This document shows positions 7,342 through 14,737 of a stretch of DNA of 19,567 nucleotides, in pieces. The translations under genes and the position numbers were made by a program. The stretch spans positions 1 to 19,567 of the forward strand of contig JAZNYQ010000071.1 of NCBI GenBank assembly GCA_045594545.1, in the 5' to 3' direction. A model generated the notes under the pieces. That model ran no database searches, had not been told where the DNA came from, and saw only the letters and a list, made by a program, of their open reading frames with translations. This stretch comes from CAKSHC01 sp045594545 (lineage in GTDB: Bacteria > Bacillota > Clostridia > Oscillospirales > UMGS1783). Each line of letters begins with the position of its first letter. The stretch's first letter is position 1.

Positions 7342-8706
7342 TTAACCCCACACTTCTTCGTCGGTCGGAACTGCCTTGTTGGGCAGATTCTCAGCAATAC
7401 GGATATAGTTGATCAGATGCTTGAACCCAAAGTTCTCGGAAATGCTGTTGTTACCCCAAGAGCAGCAACCCAGAGTCGTGGTCGGAGTCAGGGAGTTAGT
7501 AAAGGCACCGCCGTTCATGGTAGAGCAGATCTGATTTACCAGCACGCGAGCCACCTCGATGGTCTCACCCGCATACTCCAAATGTTCTCTGTTATTGGAA
7601 TGGATGGATACGCTATGACCTTTACCCTCTACATCCAGATTGGCACGGGCAATCGCAACTGCCTCTTCGAAGGTGTTGTACTTATATGTAGAGATAACCG
7701 GACACATCTTTTCCTTGGAGAACAGATCATCCTTGCCGAAGCCATCAGCCTCAACCAGGATAACCGGAGTGCCTTCGGGAACGTTCAGACCGGCAGCCGC
7801 CGCAATCTTCTGTACCGACTGCCCAACCAGATCCTTGTTCATCACGCCGCCCGGGAACAGAGCGTCGCGCAGAGCCGCCTTTTCAGCAGCATCGGTAATG
7901 AGAACAGCCTTATTTTTCTTAAACTCGGCCATGATAGCATCATACTGATCGGCATGAGCAATAACCGTCTGCTCACCCGAACAAATAATACCGTTATCGA
8001 ATTTACGACCGGCAATGATTTTGGGAACACATTCGGTAATATCGGCATCGGTATCAATGATGCACTGTACATTACCGGGGCCTACACCATAAGCGGGCTT
8101 GCCGCTGCTGTAAGCCGACTTCACCATGCCGGCACCACCGGTAGCGACAACCACATCAACACCCTTCATCAGTTCAGAAGACGCCTCGATGGAAGGCTCC
8201 TCGATGGTCTGAATGATATTCGCGGGTGCACCGAGTTTAGCCAGGGCTTCGTTCATGGCATCAATAACAACCTTGTTGCACTTCTTAGTTCTCGGATGGG
8301 GAGCAACAATGATGGTATTGCGGCCCTTGATGGCAAACATCGCGTTACACATCGGAGTAACAATCGGATTGGTGCAAGGAGTAATGGCACCAACAACACC
8401 GACAGGACGAGCCACTACGGTAATGCCGGTTTCGGGATTGCGCTCGACAACACCGACAGAAGGCACTCCCTTCAGGCTGTTCCAAATAATCTTGGATTTG
8501 CCTTTGTTTTTGGCGATCTTATCCTCGTATACACCCATACGGCTTTCCTCGGCCGCCATCTTGGCGTACGGCTCCGCATTGTCGTACACGACCTTGCCGA
8601 TGGCTCTTACATAAGAGTCAATCTGCTCCTGATTGCACTTTTCCAGCTCTTTTTGAGCCTTTCTGGCATTGGCAATGAGAAGGGCAATTTGTTCTTTCGC
8701 ATCCAT
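7342..8706 (-). CDS. CoA-acylating aldehyde dehydrogenase (C. kluyveri SucD / SauS / acetaldehyde type)
   Basis: A 454-residue single-domain aldehyde dehydrogenase that interconverts an aldehyde and its acyl-CoA with NAD(P)+. The catalytic cysteine is C242 in DNGIICSGEQTV. Other family signatures are PVTPMCNAM-like 'PIVTPMCNAMFAIKGRN' (114-130), VAPHPRT (134-140), ATGGAGMVKSAYSSGKP (188-204), YGVGPGN (206-212) and the C-terminal TTTLGCCSWGNNSISEN. It lacks the alcohol dehydrogenase half of AdhE. From memory it closely resembles clostridial CoA-dependent succinate-semialdehyde dehydrogenase (Clostridium kluyveri SucD), including the E-E-x-W-G terminus; sulfoacetaldehyde and acetaldehyde dehydrogenases belong to the same group. 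GGAGG lies 10-11 nt before the ATG. Its position directly ahead of sucCD suggests aldehyde oxidation to acyl-CoA followed by ATP formation, or the reverse. Substrate is unresolved. Confidence 0.92.
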   Translation of the reverse strand: MDAKEQIALLIANARKAQKELEKCNQEQIDSYVRAIGKVVYDNAEPYAKMAAEESRMGVYEDKIAKNKGKSKIIWNSLKGVPSVGVVERNPETGITVVARPVGVVGAITPCTNPIVTPMCNAMFAIKGRNTIIVAPHPRTKKCNKVVIDAMNEALAKLGAPANIIQTIEEPSIEASSELMKGVDVVVATGGAGMVKSAYSSGKPAYGVGPGNVQCIIDTDADITECVPKIIAGRKFDNGIICSGEQTVIAHADQYDAIMAEFKKNKAVLITDAAEKAALRDALFPGGVMNKDLVGQSVQKIAAAAGLNVPEGTPVILVEADGFGKDDLFSKEKMCPVISTYKYNTFEEAVAIARANLDVEGKGHSVSIHSNNREHLEYAGETIEVARVLVNQICSTMNGGAFTNSLTPTTTLGCCSWGNNSISENFGFKHLINYIRIAENLPNKAVPTDEEVWG

Positions 8707-8743
8707 GATAACATACCTCCGTAAAATATAAATAATTAATTAC

Positions 8744-8773
8744 ATTATCCTAAATTGAGAAACTCTCAATAAA
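8744..8773 (-). promoter_or_regulatory. Possible internal promoter with 17-bp palindromic operator
   Basis: The 72-nt gap before the aldehyde dehydrogenase is AT-rich. It contains a perfect palindrome ATTGAGA-GTT-TCTCAAT (8754-8770). On the minus strand a GATAAT -10-like box (8744-8749) and a weak TTTATT -35 (8768-8773) sit 18 bp apart with the palindrome between them. Its size suits a FadR/GntR-family dimer such as the regulator at 9964-10665. Assignment is inference; the palindrome could instead act as a short RNA hairpin. Confidence 0.35.
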
Positions 8774-8778
8774 GTTCG

Positions 8779-9951
8779 TTACAGTCTGGCCACGCCACTC
8801 TTACGCGCAGCTTCGGCTACTGCCTTGGCCACAGCATCCGCCACACGCGCATCAAACGGGGCCGGAATGATATAGTCAGGCTTCAATTCATCATCCGAGA
8901 TTAAGTTGGCAATGGCATTTGCGGCAGCAATCTTCATATCGTCATTGATATCTCTCGCACGAACCGCAAAGGTTCCCTTAAAGATACCGGGAAACGCCAG
9001 TACATTGTTGATCTGATTGGGAAAATCACTTCTACCCGTACCAACAACCTTAGCTCCGGCTGTTTTCGCCAGATCCGGCATGATCTCCGGCGTAGGATTG
9101 GCACAAGCGAAGATAATCGGATCACGGTTCATGGATCGTACCATGTCTTCGCTGACGATACCGGGAGCCGAAACACCCAAAAACAGGTCTGCACCCTCCA
9201 TGGCTTCTTTGAGTCCACCGCGAAGACCGCGGGGATTAGTAAGCGGAGCAAACATGGCCAGTTCCGAATTTAATCCCTCTTTCCCTTCATATACGATCCC
9301 CTTCGAATTCAGGATCACAAGATCTTTAACTCCCAGAGAAAGCAACAATCTTGAGCAGGCGATACCGGCCGCTCCGGCGCCGTTGACTACAACGCGGATA
9401 TCCTCCGCTTTTTTGCCGACTAGTTTTAGGGCATTGATCGTCGCCGCAACAGTAACTACCGCCGTACCATGCTGATCATCATGGAAAATAGGAATATCGC
9501 AAACTTCTTTGAGGCGACGCTCTATTTCGAAACACCGCGGCGCCGAGATATCTTCCAGATTCACACCACCGAAACTTCCCGCTAACAGGGATACGGTGTT
9601 TACAATATCATCCACGCTCTTACTGCGCACGCAAAGCGGAATGGCATCTACATTACCGAAAGTCTTAAACAATACGCACTTGCCTTCCATGACCGGCATA
9701 CCGGCTTCCGGACCGATATCGCCCAAACCAAGGACGGCCGTACCGTCGGTTACCACAGCTACCAGGTTGCCTCTGCCTGTATATTCATAAGAAAGATCCA
9801 CATCCTTCTGAATCTCCAAACAAGGTGCGGCAACACCGGGGGTATAGGCAATGGAAAGATCGTCGGCAGTAGCCACCGGCGCCTTACTTTCCACAGATAG
9901 TTTACCTTTCCATTCCTTATGCTTTTCTAATGCTAATTTCGCATAATCCAT
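8779..9951 (-). CDS. Malic enzyme (oxaloacetate-decarboxylating malate dehydrogenase)
   Basis: A 390-residue short-form bacterial malic enzyme: L-malate + NAD(P)+ to pyruvate + CO2 + NAD(P)H. Catalytic tyrosine Y36 lies in AYTPGVAAPCLEI and lysine K91 in PVMEGK, aligning with Y39 and K94 of E. coli MaeB. Metal-site motifs are NLEDISAP and FHDDQHGTA, and the dinucleotide fold has VNGAGAAGIACSRLL. It ends at SGVARL, so the phosphotransacetylase-like C-terminal domain of MaeB is absent, as is normal for this short class. AGAGGTG precedes the ATG at 9951, 12 nt after the gntR stop. Its product pyruvate could feed the E1-E2-E3 complex downstream. NAD versus NADP preference cannot be read safely. 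Confidence 0.94.
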   Translation of the reverse strand: MDYAKLALEKHKEWKGKLSVESKAPVATADDLSIAYTPGVAAPCLEIQKDVDLSYEYTGRGNLVAVVTDGTAVLGLGDIGPEAGMPVMEGKCVLFKTFGNVDAIPLCVRSKSVDDIVNTVSLLAGSFGGVNLEDISAPRCFEIERRLKEVCDIPIFHDDQHGTAVVTVAATINALKLVGKKAEDIRVVVNGAGAAGIACSRLLLSLGVKDLVILNSKGIVYEGKEGLNSELAMFAPLTNPRGLRGGLKEAMEGADLFLGVSAPGIVSEDMVRSMNRDPIIFACANPTPEIMPDLAKTAGAKVVGTGRSDFPNQINNVLAFPGIFKGTFAVRARDINDDMKIAAANAIANLISDDELKPDYIIPAPFDARVADAVAKAVAEAARKSGVARL

Positions 9952-9963
9952 GCCTCACACCTC

Positions 9964-10665
9964 TCAGTCTGCCGCAACCGTTTTGCTTTTAATTCGGTCG
10001 TAACTGGCATCCAGATGGCGACGCATCAACTCACAAGCGCTATCCGCATCTTTCTTTTCAACGGCAGCCAAAATACGGCGATGTCCTTCCAACGTTAATG
10101 ACTGATCCGGATCTGCCTGCAAAGATGCCTTCATTGTATAATGAAGCAGATCAGCAATCAAAGACAGAATCTTGGTCATTGCGCTGTTATGTGTGGCACT
10201 CGCCAAAGCAAAATGGAATGCCGTATCTCCGTTAATGCCGGACAATCCGTCTTCAATCTCTTTCTCCATTTGCTCGACAGCCTTTTTGATAAATGTAATA
10301 TCTTCATCGGTCGCGCGCTCGGCCGCAAGTTTGACCATGACCGGCTCTAAAATCTTTCTCGTTTCAATGATCTCGTCGATCAGGCATTGATCCGAAGAAA
10401 AATAATTGGCGATAGGATCCAGCACGTGCTCAAGCGAATATTCTTTTACGAATGTACCGCCACCTACCTGCGATTCCACAAGCCCCATAATTTCAAGAGA
10501 TCGCAACGCCTCACGAACGACGGTTCGGCTCACTCCGAGCTGACTGGCAATTTCCCGCTCCGGCGGAAGTTTGGAACCCGGCCGATAATCTCCGCGTAAA
10601 ATCGAACGAGAAATCTGATCGATAACCTCGCTGGATAGCCGGTTCTTCTTGACTGGTTGTAACAT
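9964..10665 (-). CDS. GntR/FadR-family transcriptional regulator
   Basis: A 233-residue regulator. The N-terminal winged helix-turn-helix (about 8-70) contains LPPEREIASQLGVSRTVVRE and a wing with GGGTFV. The C-terminal all-helical FCD ligand-binding domain (about 90-225) has the expected acidic/histidine metal ligands in the DTAFHFALA and HRRILAAVEKKD segments. FadR-subfamily members typically sense carboxylic acids (lactate, pyruvate, fatty acids) and repress the adjacent catabolic operon. The ATG at 10665 is preferred: it has AAGGAG 7-8 nt upstream. The alternative ATG at 10683 would leave only about a dozen bases after the predicted transcription start. As first gene of the operon it is probably autoregulated. 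The effector is unknown; a substrate of the downstream enzymes is the natural candidate. Confidence 0.92.
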   Translation of the reverse strand: MLQPVKKNRLSSEVIDQISRSILRGDYRPGSKLPPEREIASQLGVSRTVVREALRSLEIMGLVESQVGGGTFVKEYSLEHVLDPIANYFSSDQCLIDEIIETRKILEPVMVKLAAERATDEDITFIKKAVEQMEKEIEDGLSGINGDTAFHFALASATHNSAMTKILSLIADLLHYTMKASLQADPDQSLTLEGHRRILAAVEKKDADSACELMRRHLDASYDRIKSKTVAAD

Positions 10666-10697
10666 GGCTTTCTCCTTTTTCATAATATTACACCTTA

Positions 10698-10726
10698 ATT
10701 ATATCAACCTCTTTTTTATAATGCAA
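10698..10726 (-). promoter_or_regulatory. Sigma-A-type promoter for gntR and the catabolic operon
   Basis: On the minus strand, TTGCAT (10721-10726) is separated by exactly 17 bp from a perfect TATAAT (10698-10703). Transcription would start around 10690. This short leader supports translation starting at 10665. It diverges from the plus-strand promoter at 10783-10811. Confidence 0.8.
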
Positions 10727-10761
10727 TATTCTTTTCTTTGGTTCTTCATAAACTTGTTTTC

Positions 10762-10770
10762 GGTCTAACC
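10762..10770. promoter_or_regulatory. Weak candidate GntR/FadR operator (GGT-CTA-ACC)
   Basis: GGTCTAACC is a 3+3+3 palindrome resembling the GGT-nnn-ACC core of several FadR-subfamily operators. The flanking TTT/AAA is only partly symmetric. It sits between the two divergent promoters. The similarity is slight and may be chance. Confidence 0.2.
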
Positions 10771-10782
10771 TCAAATTTATTA

Positions 10783-10811
10783 TTGCATTTCGACAAAAAA
10801 TCCTGTAAAAT
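10783..10811 (+). promoter_or_regulatory. Sigma-A-type promoter of the PAS/pseudokinase gene
   Basis: TTGCAT (10783-10788), a 17-bp spacer and TAAAAT (10806-10811), followed by GGAGG about 8 nt before the ATG at 10842. The -35 hexamer is the same as that of the divergent gntR promoter. A Spo0A-box-like sequence overlaps the -35/spacer junction. Confidence 0.7.
10788..10797 (-). promoter_or_regulatory. Spo0A-box-like site
   Basis: The minus strand reads TTTGTCGAAA, which fits the 0A-box consensus TTTGTCRAA perfectly. It sits just downstream of the -35 of the plus-strand promoter, a position where binding would interfere with or modulate polymerase. One 10-mer can occur by chance, but a second nearly identical site lies at 15512-15520. 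Confidence 0.45.
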
Positions 10812-10841
10812 AACGCATATATTAACACGGAGGTCCCTTTT

Positions 10842-11903
10842 ATGTCTATCTACTCGCAAAATGAACTCATTCAAATGGTACAACACTCCCCCAGTCCGAT
10901 CTTCATATGTGATAGTACACCAAAGATTTTGGCTTACAGCCAATCTTTTTATAAATCCCTTGGTTATTTTGATGATGATATCCATACATTGTTTGACTCG
11001 AATACGCTTCAGCGCATCAAGAGATCGAAAAAAGCAGCTAAACCGATAAAATGCAAGACCAAGCCCCTACCATTTCAATTGCAGGTCAGCATTAACTGGA
11101 TGGGAAATCAGGAAGACTCCCTTATGCTTGGCATCGTGGAAAAGAATCACATTATTCCCGCTGTTGACAGCATGGCACTTGCCTGTTCTTGTATGGATCG
11201 ACTGGAATCAACCAAGCAGGCACTCATCAACCAATTACATATCCTTGAGAAGGCTGCAGACCTGCCCCGTGAACGCATAGATACCATTTTGTCACAAGCG
11301 GATGTCCTTAACCGTGATTGCGATAATCTACATGAATGCATAAACATTCTTACCGACACAATGATATTAGATCGCATAGATACCGACCTGAATCGCATCA
11401 TACGTCAAGCACTAAACCGCGTTTGTAACTATACGCAGACCCATAATATCCGAATCATTCATGATAAGCCCAAATCCCTCATTCTGATTAACTGTGACAT
11501 AAAACATATGATCCGAGCCATTGGCGATTGCCTACATAATGTACTGTATTTCTCACAGCAGGATCATCACGTACAAATTAACATAACCGAGCAGGACACT
11601 CAATGCATCATTGAAATGATAAATCCTCTTTTTAAAATACCGGATACCGCTATTCGCAATCTTTTTACTCGTCACTCCATACTACCCTGCGAAGAAGATC
11701 ATGCGGGACTGTATTTTGCTAATGCCATTGCCATCAAACACGGCGGCCAACTCGAGTTCGACAACTCCGCACGTTATGGTTACAAACTGATCCTCACCAT
11801 TCCAAAATCATCGATCCGAACCATACAGTTTAACGATATTGACGATTCCGCCCTTACCCGTTTGATCGACCGCTATTTAGAGCGTTCCTTTTTTGATATG
11901 TAA
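10842..11903 (+). CDS. Orphan PAS protein with degenerate histidine-kinase core
   Basis: A 353-residue cytoplasmic protein with no membrane segment. Residues about 8-100 look like a PAS sensor domain (SPSPIFICDSTPKILAYSQS, later LMLGIVEKN). Residues 105-185 are helical but lack the phospho-accepting histidine motif (H-E/D-L/I-R/K-x-P). Residues 190-322 resemble a GHKL ATPase: 'AIGDCLHNVLYFSQ' is a worn N-box keeping N233, and HAGLYFANAIAIKHGGQLEF (287-306) resembles the G2-to-C-terminal segment. The DxGxGI box is missing. It therefore looks like a pseudokinase or a phosphatase/anti-sigma-like regulator rather than an active kinase. It has its own promoter with a Spo0A-like box and GGAGG upstream of the ATG, and no adjacent response regulator on its strand. 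Function is unknown. Confidence 0.75.
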   Translation: MSIYSQNELIQMVQHSPSPIFICDSTPKILAYSQSFYKSLGYFDDDIHTLFDSNTLQRIKRSKKAAKPIKCKTKPLPFQLQVSINWMGNQEDSLMLGIVEKNHIIPAVDSMALACSCMDRLESTKQALINQLHILEKAADLPRERIDTILSQADVLNRDCDNLHECINILTDTMILDRIDTDLNRIIRQALNRVCNYTQTHNIRIIHDKPKSLILINCDIKHMIRAIGDCLHNVLYFSQQDHHVQINITEQDTQCIIEMINPLFKIPDTAIRNLFTRHSILPCEEDHAGLYFANAIAIKHGGQLEFDNSARYGYKLILTIPKSSIRTIQFNDIDDSALTRLIDRYLERSFFDM

Positions 11904-11933
11904 AAAAAGTCAGAGCAAATGCTCTGACTTTTT
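11904..11933. terminator. Bidirectional terminator between the PAS gene and htrA
   Basis: A perfect 13-bp stem (AAAAAGTCAGAGC / GCTCTGACTTTTT) with an AAAT loop. The A/T ends give a U-run in either direction. It begins directly after the plus-strand stop codon (11901-11903) and its far arm overlaps the htrA stop codon (11932-11934), so one element serves both convergent genes. Confidence 0.92.
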
Positions 11934-13191
11934 ATGTGGCGCTACTCAATTTGACACGGACGGTCTGTATTTTACCCATACGCCAATAGGTTAATTCCAC
12001 GGTATCTCCCACCTCAAATCGATTCTTTTCATCGATGAATCCATCCAGATCGTCAAATTCTTTTCCGTTAATTTTGGTAATAATGTCTCCGATACGCAAT
12101 CCCTTTTTATAGGCATCACTGTTCTTTTCAATGGACATGATCATGCATCCCGAAACCGTGTCTTCCGCAATCGCAGTGTCAGCATCCACAAAAGACACCG
12201 TAACACCGATGACGGGATCGGGTTTAATATATCCGAAACGGATCAACTCTTCTATGATCTCTTTTGCATCGGTCATAGGGATGGCAAAACCCAATCCTTC
12301 GTAGGTCGAGTTTCCGCTGGACATGATTTTGGAGCTGTTAATACCAATGACCTGTCCATACATATTAATCAACGGACCTCCCGAATTTCCGGGGTTAAGT
12401 TGAGCGTTTGTCTGGAGTAGGTTGGAGTTGGTTTTACCGTCATATACATTACGGCGAATACCGGATATAATACCATCGGTAACCGTCTGGGCGTAATCCA
12501 CACTATACGGATTTCCGATCGTAACCACCGATTCTCCAACGATCACTTGATCGGAATCTCCAAATACGGCAGACTGCAAATTTTCTGCTTCAATTTTAAG
12601 AACCGCGATATCCGACGATACATCCGATCCCATAATCTTGGCATCGTAAACCGTTTGATTATCATTCATAACGATCTGAATATCGTCAGCCCCATCAATA
12701 ATGTGAGCGTTGGTTATGATATAGCCATCGCTACTCATAACGATTCCGGTTCCCAACGCCATAGCCGAATCATCGCCCGCTAAAATCATGACAACGGAGG
12801 GCGAAACCTTTTGAAAAATATCAGGAATCGTCATCATTGCCGTATCGGAATCCGGACGACTGTGCAACACAACCGTCGGCCCGTTTTCCACTCCCGGCCC
12901 TTTCACATCGGCAGGGTCTTTGGATTCTTCCAGTATAGAGGGCATCTGAGAGGACTCCGATTGCGAACCGTATCCCGGGGCAAAATATTTATTGACAAAA
13001 ACAAAGATGCTTACCGAACCCACAAAAACAAATACACTCAATGCAATCAGCAGAATGATCGTATTTCGTCTACGAGATCTCCGTCTTTTCTTTTGATACT
13101 CTTGCTCCATCTCATCCAGTGTCGGACCGTTCGACTCCATCTCAGGTGTCTGCACATATTCATATTGACTGGTAATATTATTTTCTTCCAT
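11932..13191 (-). CDS. htrA: HtrA/DegP-family membrane-anchored serine protease
   Basis: A 419-residue envelope protease that degrades misfolded exported proteins. The N terminus (1-42) is cytoplasmic, ending in a KKRRRSRRR patch. One membrane helix (about 43-66) anchors the protein and a low-complexity linker follows. The trypsin-like domain has the catalytic triad H163 (ITNAHIIDGA), D194 (SSDIAVLKI) and S270 (NPGNSGGPLIN). One PDZ domain occupies about 322-415 (GLRIGDIITKINGKE). The single anchor plus single PDZ is the usual Gram-positive HtrA layout. AGGAG lies about 7 nt before the ATG at 13191, 10 nt after the kinase stop, making it the third gene of an RR-HK-HtrA operon. The kinase pair probably controls it in response to cell-envelope stress, by analogy with Bacillus CssRS-HtrA; that is inference. 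Confidence 0.95.
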   Translation of the reverse strand: MEENNITSQYEYVQTPEMESNGPTLDEMEQEYQKKRRRSRRRNTIILLIALSVFVFVGSVSIFVFVNKYFAPGYGSQSESSQMPSILEESKDPADVKGPGVENGPTVVLHSRPDSDTAMMTIPDIFQKVSPSVVMILAGDDSAMALGTGIVMSSDGYIITNAHIIDGADDIQIVMNDNQTVYDAKIMGSDVSSDIAVLKIEAENLQSAVFGDSDQVIVGESVVTIGNPYSVDYAQTVTDGIISGIRRNVYDGKTNSNLLQTNAQLNPGNSGGPLINMYGQVIGINSSKIMSSGNSTYEGLGFAIPMTDAKEIIEELIRFGYIKPDPVIGVTVSFVDADTAIAEDTVSGCMIMSIEKNSDAYKKGLRIGDIITKINGKEFDDLDGFIDEKNRFEVGDTVELTYWRMGKIQTVRVKLSSAT

Positions 13192-13201
13192 TCCTGCTCC
13201 T

Positions 13202-14731
13202 CTATTGTTTTTTGATCATATTTTCCAATCGTCCGGTTACACTGAAATCTCGTTGGCATTCTAAGGTAAATGCAAATTCCGTGTATAGTCCCGGCGTAGA
13301 CTCAGCCCAGATTTCACCTTTATTCAGCGTTACTAACATTTTAGCAATATAAAGGCCAAGCCCCGTTCCCTCTTTATCCAAACCGCGAGAGGAATCACTT
13401 TTGTAAAAACGTTCAAACAAATGAGGCAATTCCGACTCGGCAATTCCCTCTCCGGAATTGCGCACACGAATCAACGCGTGCTGTCGTTGGTATCTCTCAA
13501 CCGTAACCGAGATCCATCCGCCTATCGGCGTGAATTTCACAGCATTACCGATCAGATTGGTGAGAATTCGATAAACGCTATCCTCATCCGCACGAACGGT
13601 CAACCCTTCATCTACAGGCATATCAATATGAATCTCTTTCTTGTCAATCGAGCGCTCAAAAGAGAACATAACCTGACGCACCACCTCATTGATATCCAGC
13701 GCCATAGGGGAAATGGCAACCTGACCGCCCTCTAATCGAGTTACATCCAAAATAGAATACACCAAACGACTCAAACGCTTCATTTCCGTGGAAACTTTTT
13801 TCAGGTATTGTGCCGATCGATCCGGCGGAATGGTGCCGTCCAAAATACCGTCAATAAAACCGACAATGCTGGTAAGCGGCGTTTTGAGGTCATGAGAAAT
13901 ATTGGCCATAAAACTTCTACGGCTATTCTCTACCTGCTCCAGAGCATCTGCCATCTCATTAAAAGACGCACACAGTTGTGCCACTTCATCATTCCCCCGC
14001 ACCTGGACACGTCCCGAGAAATCTCCCTTTGAGAAATTATCCAGAGCAATTCGGATTTCTCGCATCGGGCGCACCTGTGTTCTGGTACCGATAAAGACTA
14101 ATATCACAGAAATAATCAGCACAACGCCAACCGCAATACAATAGAATTGCGTAACAACCGTCAACATAGCGGTCAGCGATTTGGCCGGTGAACATACAAA
14201 AAGGTAACCGGATACGTAGCTTACTACCTTATTGCTTTCGGTGTTTTTCTCGGAAATCATAGGAACACCAACCGTATAACGGCTCTCGGAAAACAAGGAG
14301 CCCATGGTTCCGGTCGATTTATAAACACCCGTCTGCTTCACCTGATTGATTACCTCGATCGGCACCAAACGGCGCTCCATGTTGATCTCTCCGGTGTTGG
14401 TAAACCATATTCCCGTATCCCCTGATGCATTGACCAGAATGATGTCCCGTTCCCCACTCTGCGAGAAGATGCTCAATATATTCAAATAACCGGCAAACGT
14501 GCGCTCATCTTCCTCTGATTTATTGGCGTTCATATATAGCTCTACCGGTGACTGTTCCATGTCAGCCGTCAGTTTCGATAAATTCTGCGCGGCATGCATC
14601 AACTGATTTTGTTGCTCTTCAATAGAATAGTTGGCCGTCATCACAAACAGAACCGCACCGAGCATGGTAAAGCCCAAACAAACCAGAATGATGGTAACAA
14701 TAAAGTACTTAAAGAAAATACTTTTCAGCAT
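13202..14731 (-). CDS. Membrane sensor histidine kinase
   Basis: A 509-residue kinase. Membrane helix 1 spans about 9-32, an extracytoplasmic sensor region of about 160 residues follows, and membrane helix 2 spans about 194-216. A HAMP domain (about 217-270) leads to the HisKA domain with phospho-accepting H280 in NISHDLKTPLTS. The ATPase domain has the N-box LTNLIGNAVKF (N396), G1 box RNSGEGI (424-430, Asn in place of the usual Asp), F-box LFERFYKSD and G2 box GTGLGLYIAK. All motifs for an active kinase are present. It starts 6 nt after the response regulator stop with only a weak ribosome binding site, consistent with coupling. The extracytoplasmic stimulus is not recognisable; a role in envelope stress is suggested only by the adjoining htrA. 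Confidence 0.93.
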   Translation of the reverse strand: MLKSIFFKYFIVTIILVCLGFTMLGAVLFVMTANYSIEEQQNQLMHAAQNLSKLTADMEQSPVELYMNANKSEEDERTFAGYLNILSIFSQSGERDIILVNASGDTGIWFTNTGEINMERRLVPIEVINQVKQTGVYKSTGTMGSLFSESRYTVGVPMISEKNTESNKVVSYVSGYLFVCSPAKSLTAMLTVVTQFYCIAVGVVLIISVILVFIGTRTQVRPMREIRIALDNFSKGDFSGRVQVRGNDEVAQLCASFNEMADALEQVENSRRSFMANISHDLKTPLTSIVGFIDGILDGTIPPDRSAQYLKKVSTEMKRLSRLVYSILDVTRLEGGQVAISPMALDINEVVRQVMFSFERSIDKKEIHIDMPVDEGLTVRADEDSVYRILTNLIGNAVKFTPIGGWISVTVERYQRQHALIRVRNSGEGIAESELPHLFERFYKSDSSRGLDKEGTGLGLYIAKMLVTLNKGEIWAESTPGLYTEFAFTLECQRDFSVTGRLENMIKKQ

Positions 14732-14737
14732 ACCGTT

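Noticed and set aside
7334..7397. Earlier SucC start overlapping the aldehyde dehydrogenase
   Set aside because: The family N terminus (M-x-L-x-E-Y) begins at 7334; the upstream residues are the other gene read in a shifted frame.
7195..8724. Plus-strand open frame of 509 codons opposite the aldehyde dehydrogenase
   Set aside because: It is a shadow of a well-supported minus-strand enzyme with catalytic motifs. The antisense translation shows no domain pattern.
8754..8770. Palindrome read as a terminator after malic enzyme
   Set aside because: The stem is 7 bp, AT-rich, with a 3-base loop and no proper T-run, so it is too weak; an operator is more likely.
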